A stretch of DNA of 64,000 nt from contig CANDBT010000010.1 of assembly GCA_947383005.1 (NCBI GenBank), positions 50,185-114,184 of the forward strand, written 5' to 3'. Below, piece after piece: positions 43,926-53,337 of the stretch (position 1 is its first letter; the number at the start of each line of letters is the position of its first letter). A program made the translations under genes and the position numbers. This stretch comes from an uncultured bacterium. Its GTDB lineage: Bacteria; Bacillota; Clostridia; Lachnospirales; Lachnospiraceae. Below the pieces are notes generated by a model, which did not search any database, was not told the DNA's origin, and worked only from the letters and a program-made list of their open reading frames with translations.

Positions 43926-44021
43926 TTATATCTGTCAGGTACAAGAGACACCATTTTCTGCTCCATATCTTAACGGATGACAACATTATACATTGCATGC
44001 ACTTCTTTGCGTGAAACGGGA

Positions 44022-44061
44022 TTCTGTCTATGCTTCATCCTAGCATAAAGTATAGACAGAA
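44022..44061. repeat. Inverted repeat, 14 bp with one mismatch
   Basis: TTCTGTCTATGCTT (44022-44035) and AAGTATAGACAGAA (44048-44061), 12-bp spacing. May be an operator or a leftover end of a mobile element. Confidence 0.5.
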
Positions 44062-44279
44062 ACAGCAAAATTATGTGTATATTCATCCCATTAAATTGTC
44101 TTACTCATATAAATATCATTAATTGCCTTACAATTTTCTTCCAATAATTGATTACGCATTTCTGTAAAATACAATTTCATCTTTTCTTCTTTTATTACTC
44201 CGAACCAGGTTGATCCGAAGCAATAAAAAACCGCCTGCGTCAGCCAGCGGTTCCATCGTTACCATATTTTGTCTTATCC

Positions 44280-44611
44280 TTAGTTGTCGTTCTGCGGCAG
44301 ATCAGGAAAGAGAATCCGAAGATAATCCCGTCTGCCGTAGAGAACACGGTCAATATACACATCCTGCCCGTTCACACGGTAAAAAACCATGTAATTTCCA
44401 CTGATGAGAAATCGGTAGTCACTTTCTATATCTGTCACAGAGGACAGCAAAGCGCCAATTTCTGTAAAATTCTCCAGTTCATCAACGGCGTCCATGATTT
44501 TGTTTACGGTATTTTCAGCGGCTTGCGGATTGCATAATTCAAAGACAATATACTCCCAGATCTCGTCCATGTCGTTCTGGCTTCCGGAGAGTAGTGGATG
44601 CTATTCTTCAT
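44280..44611 (-). pseudogene. ParE/RelE-family toxin gene, frameshifted near its start
   Basis: The first 11 codons from ATG 44611 read MKNSIHYSPEA and overlap the antitoxin stop, the normal arrangement. The rest of the family sequence (QNDMDEIWEYIVFELCNPQA and onward to FPDLPQND) is in another frame; restoring one base around position 44579 would join them into a standard ParE of about 105 residues. Read as it stands, only an N-terminally truncated 96-residue frame beginning MDEIWEYI is open, lacking the first strand and part of helix 1. Intact copies would inhibit gyrase or cleave mRNA; this one is probably dead. A sequencing error is possible. Confidence 0.75.
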
Positions 44612-44861
44612 TTGCCTTCGCCCGGAAATGTGCTCTCACATCCGAGGGCGAAAGCCATCCCTTTTCCTCTCCTGATTTTTTCCCTTTTGCAAGCTCACCC
44701 ATGAGTTTTAAAGTTGCCCATGTTTTTTCATAGTCCTGCATGTCAATGATTGCATAACGTCCGCGTCCGTTTTTGGTGAGAAAGACCGGTGCGCCCACAG
44801 ATACGTCACGGAGCACATCACTGTAATTCCTCAAATCAGAGATTGGTTTGATATTCGGCAT
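44601..44861 (-). CDS. Phd/YefM-family antitoxin
   Basis: 86 residues from ATG 44861, after AAGGAG. MPNIKPISDLRNYSDVL and VGAPVFLTKNGRGRYAIIDM are the hallmark of Phd/YefM antitoxins, followed by a charged toxin-binding tail with ELAKGKKSGEEKGWLS. It binds its promoter and neutralises the ParE toxin downstream. The toxin is frameshifted, so the antitoxin is an orphan unless it acts on another copy. Confidence 0.9.
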   Translation of the reverse strand: MPNIKPISDLRNYSDVLRDVSVGAPVFLTKNGRGRYAIIDMQDYEKTWATLKLMGELAKGKKSGEEKGWLSPSDVRAHFRAKANEE

Positions 44862-45256
44862 AATCACATTCTCCTTTCCTGCCCTTAGTATACCCTGATT
44901 TGATGTAAAATTCAACAGCATATTTTGCAACAATATTTTATTGAGCGCTCCATGTGGATTTCGAGAGGCTTCCGGTCTTGAAGAGGACGAAACAGCAGCA
45001 CCGTGTACCCCACACAGATCCGGATAGCCCCCATCAGGTCGCCGTCCTCAACGTTTCCATGAGTTTCTCTGCCCCGCTTTTCTCTTATTGTTTTTCTTTC
45101 TAATGAACTTCGTATACATGCTTATATATTCAGTTGCATACTTGTGGCTGTATGATAGCATGAACCATCTTCTATTCCATTAGCATTTTCGCTACCGGGC
45201 AAAGATGTTCCAAGGGTATTGAACCATTATATTTTATGCAATTATACATAACTTCT
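44862..45256. other. Gap between antitoxin and iterons, with coding-like debris
   Basis: Bases 44940-45080 are more GC-rich than their surroundings and read on the minus strand as a short open stretch (VEDGDLMGAIRICVGYTVLL) without start or ribosome binding site: a likely gene remnant. The rest is AT-rich approach to the origin. Confidence 0.4.
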
Positions 45257-46290
45257 TAAAAATGATACCCTTTTCTTCGCCTTTTTACTTTTTATTCGGT
45301 TTTTTGCGCTTTTCCTACAAAATGATACCTTTTTCTTCGCCTTTTTTTAACAATAAAATGCCGACCATTATAGTCAATAAGGAGTTTGGCAAAAGCATAA
45401 TGCAGAATATATATTTTTGATGCTAATTATTTCGCCTATTTTACCTCTTTTTCCATTTTTGTACTTTTTTTTACAAAATGATACCTTTTTTTTCGCCCTT
45501 TTTATTGTCTCCGCCGCATTAACCTACTCGGTCAACTACAATATTTATTATACAGAACTTTTTTTTGATACCTCTTTTTTCGCCTTTTATTTATTATTCA
45601 TTACACACGTACCTATTCGGCAATTTTTGATTCCTTTTTCTTCGCTTTTTTTACTATTTTTTTCAATAATTGTTTAGGCTGATGTCCTAACAATATAAAT
45701 TTATATCCAATTCTTGCAAAAATGATACCTCTTTTTTCGCCTTTTTATTAATAATGAGTGGAAGTATATTATTTAAGAGAAAATGATACCTTTTTTTTCG
45801 CCTTTTTCTCAAGCATCATTTTTTTGTATTCATCAAATAGCTTTATAACGTCTTTTCCTGTATTAGAAATCGAAAAATGATACTTTTTTTTTCGCCAGAT
45901 AGCGTTTTTTATGTTGTTTTCTTCGCCAAATCGCATAAGAAAATAAAATGAAACCAGTAATTTCGCCGTTTTTTTTCAGAAACAAGATGATAATAAAAAA
46001 ATTTTTACGCCAGAAATTATTCTTCATCTCATTTTATTATATTTTTGATACCTCTTCGTTCGCCTTTTTTATATTAAAACCTTAAATTTCAGAATATTTA
46101 ACCTTTTGATACCTTTTTATTCGACCAAAAAAAATCAAAAAATTTTTTTTGTCCTATATTTCTTTCGGGAAACCCCTCGATTTCTTTATTTTCGGAAAAT
46201 GATGCCTTTTTCTTCGCCAATTAAATATCCTTCATAAACTGCTGTAATATCATGCTTTTTCAAAAATTGATACTCTTTTTTTCGCCTTTT
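45257..46290. repeat. Iteron array, probable replication origin
   Basis: About twelve copies of a roughly 25-bp element AAAATGATACCTTTTTTTTCGCC followed by TTTTT. The G of GATAC (or GATTC/GATGC in variants) lies at 45264, 45324, 45480, 45567, 45629, 45724, 45785, 45879, 46048, 46108, 46201 and 46269; further TTCGCC half copies occur near 45925 and 45965. All have the same orientation. Most intervals are 60-62 or 93-95 bp, close to whole helical turns. T/A-rich DNA between copies suits strand opening. Iterons directly in front of a Rep-type gene are the standard layout of iteron plasmids. Confidence 0.85.
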
Positions 46291-46413
46291 CGCCATGATT
46301 TACATTTCTGCCAAAACATTCTATAATGCAACTTGAGGATACCATATTATGTGTTTTGTGATATGGATAAATACAATATCTATTTTGATATGGATATGGA
46401 AAGGAGCGCTACT

Positions 46414-47631
46414 TTGGAACTGAACAGCTACGCACGCATTGGTAAAGCGGTTATTACAAAAGCAATCGGACTTCAGAAAAATTATAAAGAAGTCTATGAA
46501 AAATCTGAAGATAAACTGAACGAAGAAAAGTCCGGATGCCATAATTGTGAAGTATGCAAATTAAAGTGCCGGTTTTCCGCATTAGGAGTTACAGATGTCT
46601 GCGATGCGCTGAATGAGCAGTGCAGGACATGCTCCCAGGCTGTGTGGGAAAGTACTTACACTACACATACCAAGTATATCAATGAGAAAAACCGTTATGG
46701 CTACCAGCCGACACTTAAGGTGAACGCCATCAAGCTTTTTATTACATATCATTTCCTACAACCTGATTCACTTGGTTTCATAAAGAACGTAAGCGTAAAG
46801 GAGCTTGCTGAGCTTCTCGACTGCACTCCTGCCACGATCCGTTCCAGTAACGAAATCCTAAGTTCCTATGAATATTGCTACTTTTGCAATTCCGGTATTT
46901 CTGATAACCATATCAATGTATACATACCGGAATATAAAAATTATCATAAGCCGGCAAGCGAGGGTGGACGGGGATATCTCAGTCTGTCAAGCAATATGCT
47001 CTCCGAACTGCTGGCTGTCGATCATCTAAATACGCTCCGCCTTACAATAAAGGGGATCCTTGAAGTGGATAACGCCTCTGCTTATGATGCTGCAAATCCA
47101 AATTTAACAGATGTTACCTCTACATTTGACAAATTACGCGGTTTTCTCCCATCATATTGTAAACGCAATGTAATCCGCAAAGCATTGGAACAGGGCAATG
47201 CCATTTTCCAGTATTCTTTCTCAGACAGTTCCGTAACTTTCAGTATGAAGCAGGAATACGCTAAGAAGAATATGCGTAAGGCTATGCTTTTGGAAAGCGA
47301 GCAGGAAGTTAAAGATCACGTTGATTCTCTCAATGATGTGCTGGAACTTGCAAATGATAAAGAGCCTTACACTGATCATGAGCGTACGCAGGCTCTTTTA
47401 ACCATGTTCTCCATTGGTTCATTCCACCGGTACCCGTCATTGATCCTGACTAATGATGATTACCGTGATCTGGCATCCATGTGCATCCAGTATAACATGA
47501 ACATGGTAAAACAGGCAATCTCGTGTGTATATAATGACTACATAGCAAAGCGCAGGCCAGTGGAATCTTTTGGAGCCCTGACCCGCCATTATATCCGCAA
47601 TATGTCCGTATTTAATATTTTCGCTTCATAG
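46414..47631 (+). CDS. Rep-type DNA-binding protein behind the iterons
   Basis: 405 residues when started at TTG 46414, which has AAAGGAG seven bases upstream; earlier ATGs in frame lack a good site. A Cys-rich N-terminal segment (CHNCEVCKLKCRF, CDALNEQCRTC) may bind zinc. SVKELAELLDCTPATIRSSN is a winged-helix recognition region, and the rest is helical (LRGFLPSYCKRNVIRKALEQ). Being first after the array, it is the best candidate for the iteron-binding initiator or copy-number regulator. The family is not one I can name. Confidence 0.65.
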   Translation: MELNSYARIGKAVITKAIGLQKNYKEVYEKSEDKLNEEKSGCHNCEVCKLKCRFSALGVTDVCDALNEQCRTCSQAVWESTYTTHTKYINEKNRYGYQPTLKVNAIKLFITYHFLQPDSLGFIKNVSVKELAELLDCTPATIRSSNEILSSYEYCYFCNSGISDNHINVYIPEYKNYHKPASEGGRGYLSLSSNMLSELLAVDHLNTLRLTIKGILEVDNASAYDAANPNLTDVTSTFDKLRGFLPSYCKRNVIRKALEQGNAIFQYSFSDSSVTFSMKQEYAKKNMRKAMLLESEQEVKDHVDSLNDVLELANDKEPYTDHERTQALLTMFSIGSFHRYPSLILTNDDYRDLASMCIQYNMNMVKQAISCVYNDYIAKRRPVESFGALTRHYIRNMSVFNIFAS

Positions 47632-48142
47632 AGGGCTTTTTTGTTGTGCCCTTTTTTCCTTTTTTCTATATTTTCTCTGTTTTTTCATCATTATTTTCCA
47701 TATTTTTCTATATTTTTATCTGTCTAACCGGAAAAAAGTTTTCCACACTTAAAAATTTTTCATCCACATTACATTTCTTTTCATCCTTTATTACTAAGTT
47801 TTCATCCATTTCAAAAATAATTCATCTACAAATATGATGTTTTAACCCCCTGGTTGTGGATTTTCTTCCACTTTTTTCTAACCGTTTCCCTATATATTTC
47901 CGGTATTCATTGATTTTACTGGGGTTTTGGAACATCCTTTTACCAATTACTGTTTTAATATCTGTATAATATCTGTTCTAATATATGATAAAGAATGAAT
48001 AAGATGACAGCCTCTTCCATCCATTTTTATCTATCCATATGATGAAAGAAAACCAAAGACAACTATATTATATATTTGTTTTGTATTAAATACAACAAAA
48101 AAATACGGGAGCTGTCAACCAACCCCCGTACATGCTATTAAA
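47632..48142. other. T-rich gap between Rep-type gene and dnaE
   Basis: Pyrimidine-rich with several TTTTCATCC copies (47757-47815), a small hairpin GTGGA/TCCAC followed by six Ts (47856-47877, a possible plus-strand terminator of the Rep gene), and the dnaE terminator at its right end. Confidence 0.5.
48097..48130 (-). terminator. Terminator after dnaE
   Basis: Minus strand TACGGG...CCCGTA followed by TTTTTTTG, 13 bp behind the dnaE stop. Confidence 0.8.
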
Positions 48143-51100
48143 TTATCTAAGTCTTACATTTTCCTGCCCCAATAAATCGCATAAAGAATTCCATGATTCC
48201 TCGTTAACCAAAAAACGGGTTGTATCCAGACATTTCACCTGCCTTGTATTTCTCAGGTAAATCTTTATCTGAACATCACCGCTATACCTTGGATAAAGCT
48301 GCTCCAGTTTATGGTTAAGTTTTTCGTACTCATGAATATTAGAAAACTGAAGCCATACTTCGGAAATGGAAGCATTTATCGGTGTCATTTTTTCAAAGAT
48401 AAGTGTTGCATTCTTATCATCCTCATTCTTTACAGTTCCGGTAAAGAAAACTTTTTCCCCTTCTTTCATCTTTTCGCAGTAATCATCGTACTTTTGCGGA
48501 AAGACAACCACCTCTATACTGCCAACCAGATCCTCCAGTGTAATAATTGCCATTTTCTTTTTCTGACGAGTCTGTTTTTCAGTTATTGAGGATATTATCC
48601 CGCCTACTGTTACCGTTTTCCCGTCTTTCAGAACACAGCTCTCTTCCGTCTGTTGAAAATCAGTGCTTTTAGCCGTTACACCGGACATCCATTGCAGGTA
48701 AAGTTCATCCAAAGGATGCCCGCTCAGGTAAATGCCAAGAACCTCTTTTTCGTCCGCAAGCAGTGTTAAGAGTGGAAACTCTTCTTCCTGTACGGTTTTT
48801 TTTGCTGCAAACAGGCTGAATAACGGGGTCTGGCCTGCCATTCCATTCTTTTTTTCATAGCTAATCCTGTTTAAAATTTCGGGATACTGTTCCATCATAT
48901 ACTTTCTTGTGTGTCCAAAGCAATCCATAGCCCCAGATTTGATCAATGCCTCTATGGTTCTTTTGTTGAAGGTACTGTAGCAATTCATGCGTGAAATAAA
49001 ATCTTTCATGTCCTGGAACGGTTTTTTTGATCGTTCCCCACAAAGGTCTGAAACGGAGTTATCGCCAACATCACGGATAGATGCCAGAGAGTAAATAATT
49101 GCATTTTGCCGAACCGTAAAATCCAAATTTCCGCAATTGACATCAGGCTTCGTTATGGGAATTGACAGCTGCCGGCTTAAAAGAAGGTACTCTGCAGTCT
49201 TTCCTGTATCGCTCCTTACGGAACTCATGAGTGCGGCAAGAAACTCTGCCGGGTAATAATATTTCAGGTAAGCCGTCTGGTATGCAACTACGGCATAAGT
49301 CGTTGCATGGGACTTATTGAAGGCGTATTTGGCAAAATCAATCATCTGGTCAAAAATTCTGTTTGCTGCATCTTCCGGGATACCGTTGCTGATGCAGCCT
49401 TTAACATGCTCATTGCCGGAAAGGAATACCTTCCTTTCATCCTCCATGACCTTGCTTTTTTTCTTTGACATTGCGCGCCTTACCAGGTCTGCCCGGCCGT
49501 AATTATAGCCGGCCAGCGCCCGTACAATCTGCATTACCTGTTCCTGGTAAATGATGCACCCGTAAGTGGGGTCGAGAATTTCCTTTAATTGAGGAATCTC
49601 GTAGGTGATGCTTGCCGGATCTGCTTTTCCGCTGATATATTTGGGGATAAAATCCATAGGTCCCGGACGGTAAAGCGATATTCCGGCAATCAGGTCTTCC
49701 AGATTTTGTGGCTTTAATTGGCGCATAAAGCTTTTCATGCCATTGCTTTCCAGCTGAAAAATACCGTCTGTCTGTCCAGTGCCGATATACTGGAAAACAG
49801 AGGGATCCTGGTAATCAAACGTAACCTCGGCATTATAATTCTGTTTTATTGCATCCCTTGCCTTTTGTATGACCGTCAATGTCCGCAGGCCCAGAAAGTC
49901 CATTTTTAACAGACCGAGTTCTTCCAAAGTGGTCATGACAAACTGCGTTGTCAATGCTCCTTCACTGGAGAGGCAGACAGGTACGAAAGATGAAACTTCT
50001 TTCGGGCAGATAACAACACCCGCAGCATGTGTAGATGTGTGCCGCGGCAGTCCTTCAAGGCATTTTGAGATATCAATCAGCTTCCGTATGGCATCGCTGC
50101 TTTCATATTTTTTCTTAAGTTCCGGCACATCTGTAAGGGCGCTGTCAAGCGTGGTTTTTGCATCCGTTGGAATAAGCTGGCTAATCTGGGAAACCGTTGA
50201 AGCAGGTATCCCGAGTACACGTCCAACATCCCGTATTACGCCTTTAGCGGCAAGAGTACCGAAGGTAACAATTTGTGCAACCTGATCCTTTCCATATTTT
50301 GACACAACATAGTCAATAACTTCGTGGCGCCGTTCATAGCAGAAGTCGATATCAATATCAGGCATCGTTACACGCTCCGGATTAAGGAAACGTTCAAAAA
50401 GCAGGTTGTATTTCTTGGGATCAACCTCCGTGATTTTCAGACAGTAAGCAACAAGGCTGCCTGCAGCGGAGCCGCGTCCGGGACCGACCGGTATGCCGTT
50501 TTCTTTGGCATAATTGATAAAATCCCATGTAATCAGGAAATAATCGACGAATCCCATCTTTTTTATTGTGTTAAGCTCATAAGAAAGTCTGTCCTCATGT
50601 TCTTTATAACAATCGGGATAGCGCTCCATCAGTCCGTCTCTGCACAGTTTGTTTAAATATTCCCACGAATCATATCCCTTTGGCGGTTCAAACTGCGGCA
50701 GGTGGTAATGGTTAAAAGTAAATTCAACCTGACAACGGTTCGCTATTTTTTCCGTGTTTTCCAAAGCTTCCGGCATTTCAGGAAAGAGCTGGTACATTTC
50801 TTCAGGTGACTTTACATAGAACTGGTCTCCTTCGTAACGCAAACGGTCTTTATCTGCCAGCAGTTTTTTTGTCTGTATGCACAAAAGGACATCGTGTGCC
50901 TCTGCATCCTCTTTTCTTGTATAATGGATATCATTTGTGGCGACAAGGGGAATATCCAGCTCTTTGTGCATCCGCGCCAGCAGCTGATTGACTTTCTTTT
51001 GTTCGGGAATTCCGTGATCCTGCAGTTCTAAGAAATAATTATCCCTGCCAAAAAGCGACTGGTACCGCAACGCAGTCTCACAGGCTCCTTTGTAATTACC

Positions 51101-51544
51101 CTGTGAGAGCTTTTTGGGCACTTCTCCGGCGAGGCAGCCGCTCAGCGCGATTAAACCCTTATGATGGGCAGAAAGCGCCTTAAAATCGATTCTGGGGCGG
51201 TAATAAAAACCGTCTGTAAAGCCGAGCGATACCAGCTTGATAAGGTTCTGATAGCCTTCATTATTTTCGGCAAGCAGTACAAGGTGATAATAACCGCGGT
51301 CGTTTTTGTTTGACATGGAATCCTGGGCGACATATACTTCGCATCCGATGACCGGATGAATCCCGGCTTCCTTTGCGCATTTGTAGAAATCCACAACTCC
51401 ATACATTACCCCGTGATCCGTGATGGCTGCGCTTTTCATTCCAAGCTCTTTAACGCGTTTTATGTATTCGGAAATTTTGTTTGATCCGTCCAACAGACTG
51501 TAAGGCGTATGGGAATGCAGATGTGCAAATGATATTTGATTCAT
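48143..51544 (-). CDS. dnaE: DNA polymerase III alpha subunit (DnaE type)
   Basis: 1133 residues, the normal size for a DnaE. The PHP domain starts FAHLHSHTPYSLLDG with ITDHGVMYG. Polymerase motifs: GPGRGSAAGSLVAYCL, PDIDIDFCYERR (catalytic Asp triad) and ARGxV-type QIVTFGTLAAKGVIRD. A tandem HhH region with GLYRPGP-type ISLYRPGPMDF is followed by an OB fold (TVGGIISSITEKQT). All catalytic residues look intact. It is a plasmid-borne replicative polymerase, with DnaX, delta prime and a clamp-like protein encoded nearby. AAGGAGG precedes the ATG. Confidence 0.97.
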   Translation of the reverse strand: MNQISFAHLHSHTPYSLLDGSNKISEYIKRVKELGMKSAAITDHGVMYGVVDFYKCAKEAGIHPVIGCEVYVAQDSMSNKNDRGYYHLVLLAENNEGYQNLIKLVSLGFTDGFYYRPRIDFKALSAHHKGLIALSGCLAGEVPKKLSQGNYKGACETALRYQSLFGRDNYFLELQDHGIPEQKKVNQLLARMHKELDIPLVATNDIHYTRKEDAEAHDVLLCIQTKKLLADKDRLRYEGDQFYVKSPEEMYQLFPEMPEALENTEKIANRCQVEFTFNHYHLPQFEPPKGYDSWEYLNKLCRDGLMERYPDCYKEHEDRLSYELNTIKKMGFVDYFLITWDFINYAKENGIPVGPGRGSAAGSLVAYCLKITEVDPKKYNLLFERFLNPERVTMPDIDIDFCYERRHEVIDYVVSKYGKDQVAQIVTFGTLAAKGVIRDVGRVLGIPASTVSQISQLIPTDAKTTLDSALTDVPELKKKYESSDAIRKLIDISKCLEGLPRHTSTHAAGVVICPKEVSSFVPVCLSSEGALTTQFVMTTLEELGLLKMDFLGLRTLTVIQKARDAIKQNYNAEVTFDYQDPSVFQYIGTGQTDGIFQLESNGMKSFMRQLKPQNLEDLIAGISLYRPGPMDFIPKYISGKADPASITYEIPQLKEILDPTYGCIIYQEQVMQIVRALAGYNYGRADLVRRAMSKKKSKVMEDERKVFLSGNEHVKGCISNGIPEDAANRIFDQMIDFAKYAFNKSHATTYAVVAYQTAYLKYYYPAEFLAALMSSVRSDTGKTAEYLLLSRQLSIPITKPDVNCGNLDFTVRQNAIIYSLASIRDVGDNSVSDLCGERSKKPFQDMKDFISRMNCYSTFNKRTIEALIKSGAMDCFGHTRKYMMEQYPEILNRISYEKKNGMAGQTPLFSLFAAKKTVQEEEFPLLTLLADEKEVLGIYLSGHPLDELYLQWMSGVTAKSTDFQQTEESCVLKDGKTVTVGGIISSITEKQTRQKKKMAIITLEDLVGSIEVVVFPQKYDDYCEKMKEGEKVFFTGTVKNEDDKNATLIFEKMTPINASISEVWLQFSNIHEYEKLNHKLEQLYPRYSGDVQIKIYLRNTRQVKCLDTTRFLVNEESWNSLCDLLGQENVRLR

Positions 51545-51564
51545 ATGTTCCTCCTTTTAAACAG

Positions 51565-51588
51565 GCAGGTGCCATTTACGGCACCTGC
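51565..51588. terminator. Strong hairpin between dnaX end and dnaE start
   Basis: GCAGGTGCC/GGCACCTGC, a perfect 9-bp stem with a 6-bp loop. No U-tract on the minus strand, where it lies in the dnaE leader just before AAGGAGG. It may regulate dnaE translation or be an RNA processing site. Confidence 0.5.
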
Positions 51589-51616
51589 ATTACTGGTTTG
51601 TGTTTTTGCAATTCTG

Positions 51617-51878
51617 TCAGGAATACAGAGTAACAGAATTGCCAAGGTAAATGACCTGTATCATGGAAAGTTCCGTGTATACAGATAAGTATTTTTTTAG
51701 TATCAGGAATACCGGATAAAGCGTTGTTTCGTAAGAAAAAGCCCCTGTTTTTCTGCAGCAGTTTATTGCCGCGGAGAACAAAGGGCTATCCAGATGCCGT
51801 TCAAGGCAATGCTTCAGGTACCATTCCTCTATTATATTTGGCTTATAGACTGTGGGGAGATATTTAGGGTCGTATTTT
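51617..51878 (-). other. Open frame extending dnaX in the +1 frame
   Basis: Directly after dnaX an 83-residue open stretch (KYDPKYLPTVYKPNIIEEWY...SVTLYS) continues in the +1 frame, with no start codon or ribosome binding site of its own. Skipping one A in CTG TTT AAA ATA would join DnaX ...SDLFK to YDPKYLP... It may be a frameshift-encoded tail, a former C-terminus lost by mutation, or a sequencing error. Confidence 0.4.
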
Positions 51879-53297
51879 AAACAGATCGGAAGCTGGCGTG
51901 GAGCCGGAGCTTCCGATCTCCTCTCCGTCCGGTTCTTCTGGTCTGTCTGATTGCATCCCTCCTTCCCGATCCTCTTCTTTCCGGTAGTTTTCAGCATATA
52001 CAGAATATAATTCCTCGTCTGTAAACTGCTGGACTCCGGAAGATGTTTCAAAAGGTACGTCATACTGATCCGCCGTGTGGAACTGCCCGCCGGCTTGAGA
52101 TACTGCCCGTGAACGGGAATTGTCGGCAGGCTGGGCGCTCATTAGTTTTCTTACCGTAGATTTAAGTTCTGCCAGTTCCTGCTCCAGTTTCCGGATGGTT
52201 GCTGACATAACTGCAGGATCGCTGTCTGTAAGCTCATGGTTGCTCATTTTTATAAGGGCGAGCTTGATATCCATGATGGGATTTGCGCTGCCCCTTATGG
52301 AGCCACGCAAATCGCAGCACTGTTCACACAGCCAGTAAAGACGTTCAAAGGTCATGCCGTTGCCAATTTCTAAGGCAGATTGTACATAGTCTTTGCTGTG
52401 CAGCACGGACTCTGGCTGTCCGGTGGTTTTGATGGTAATGATATCCATTAAAGCGGACAATATGGATTCTGTTATCAAGGCGGGCGATTTACCCTGCCCT
52501 GTCAATTCATCCAGACAGTTGAGGGCGGATTGGGTGTCATAAGCAGATATTGCAGACAATGCTGTTAAAATGCGGTCGCTGTCCAATGAACCCAGTCTTT
52601 TTTTTGCAGCCTCGGTCGTGATATTGTTATCGGTGCTTGTCAAGAGCTGCTCCAATATGCCCAGGGCATCACGTAACCCGCCGTTGGCATTCCTTATAAT
52701 AAGGTTCAGTGCGTCTTCTTCACAAACGGCATTCTGCTCTTTCAGTACTTCTTTTAAGCGTTCCCTCATAGGTTCCGGCGCGATTGGATGAAAAACATAT
52801 TCTTCGCACCGGCTCCGTATTGTAACCGGTATTTTATGCAGTTCTGTCGTGCAGAGGACAAATACACAGTACGACGGGGGTTCCTCCAATGGCTTTAACA
52901 GCGTGTCGAAGGCTGCTGTTGATAGGTTGTGAACCTCGTCTATGATAAATACTTTTCTCTTAAGCTGGACGGGACGGTATTTTGTCTGTGCCAGCATTTC
53001 CTTTATTTTGTCAACTCCGTTGTTTGAGGCGGCATCCAGTTCCAGCACATCAAGGCTTGTGCCGTATGCAAGGCAGTTAGGGCATTGCCCGCAGGGACCG
53101 TCTTTTGTCGGGTGTTCACAGTTTACAGCTTTTGAAAGAATTCGCGCTATTGTTGTTTTGCCGGTACCTCTATGACCTGCGAACAGATACGCATGGCCGA
53201 ATTTTTGGGAGAAAGACTGCTTTTTTAATGTAATAAGCACGTCCTCCTGCCCCTTGACTTCGGTAAAGTCTTTCGGGCGGTATAAATTATATAGCAT
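51864..53297 (-). CDS. dnaX: DNA polymerase III subunit gamma/tau (DnaX)
   Basis: 477 residues from the ATG at 53297 (AAGGAGG). Walker A GHRGTGKT at 41-48; zinc cysteines C60, C69, C72 and C75 (CGQCPNC); Walker B FIIDEVHNL near 117-124; SRC motif in TIRSRCEEY. AAA+ domain III reaches about residue 350, then a low-complexity tail. Short for a tau protein, so gamma-like unless the +1-frame extension is used. Works with delta prime to load a clamp. Confidence 0.95.
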   Translation of the reverse strand: MLYNLYRPKDFTEVKGQEDVLITLKKQSFSQKFGHAYLFAGHRGTGKTTIARILSKAVNCEHPTKDGPCGQCPNCLAYGTSLDVLELDAASNNGVDKIKEMLAQTKYRPVQLKRKVFIIDEVHNLSTAAFDTLLKPLEEPPSYCVFVLCTTELHKIPVTIRSRCEEYVFHPIAPEPMRERLKEVLKEQNAVCEEDALNLIIRNANGGLRDALGILEQLLTSTDNNITTEAAKKRLGSLDSDRILTALSAISAYDTQSALNCLDELTGQGKSPALITESILSALMDIITIKTTGQPESVLHSKDYVQSALEIGNGMTFERLYWLCEQCCDLRGSIRGSANPIMDIKLALIKMSNHELTDSDPAVMSATIRKLEQELAELKSTVRKLMSAQPADNSRSRAVSQAGGQFHTADQYDVPFETSSGVQQFTDEELYSVYAENYRKEEDREGGMQSDRPEEPDGEEIGSSGSTPASDLFKIRP

Positions 53298-53337
53298 TAT
53301 GTTCCTCCTTTTATTGTGGTTCATCCGACACAGGATG

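Larger units (their letters stand above)
43879..44279. other. Non-coding gap with terminator and a 14-bp inverted repeat
   Basis: Contains the Rep-gene terminator (43894-43925) and the TTCTGTCTAT inverted repeat at 44022-44061. No gene seen. Confidence 0.55.

Noticed and set aside
45417-45677. Hydrophobic open frame within the iteron array
   Set aside because: It is produced by the T-rich repeats (poly-Phe/Leu) and has no ribosome binding site.
45257-46290. Possible CRISPR array
   Set aside because: Repeats are T-rich, imperfect and irregularly spaced, with no cas genes; position before a Rep-type gene and phased spacing fit iterons.
51879-52063. N-terminal part of the +1 frame overlapping dnaX as an independent gene
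   Set aside because: No start with a ribosome binding site, and it overlaps the coding low-complexity tail of DnaX; only the part beyond the dnaX stop is of interest.
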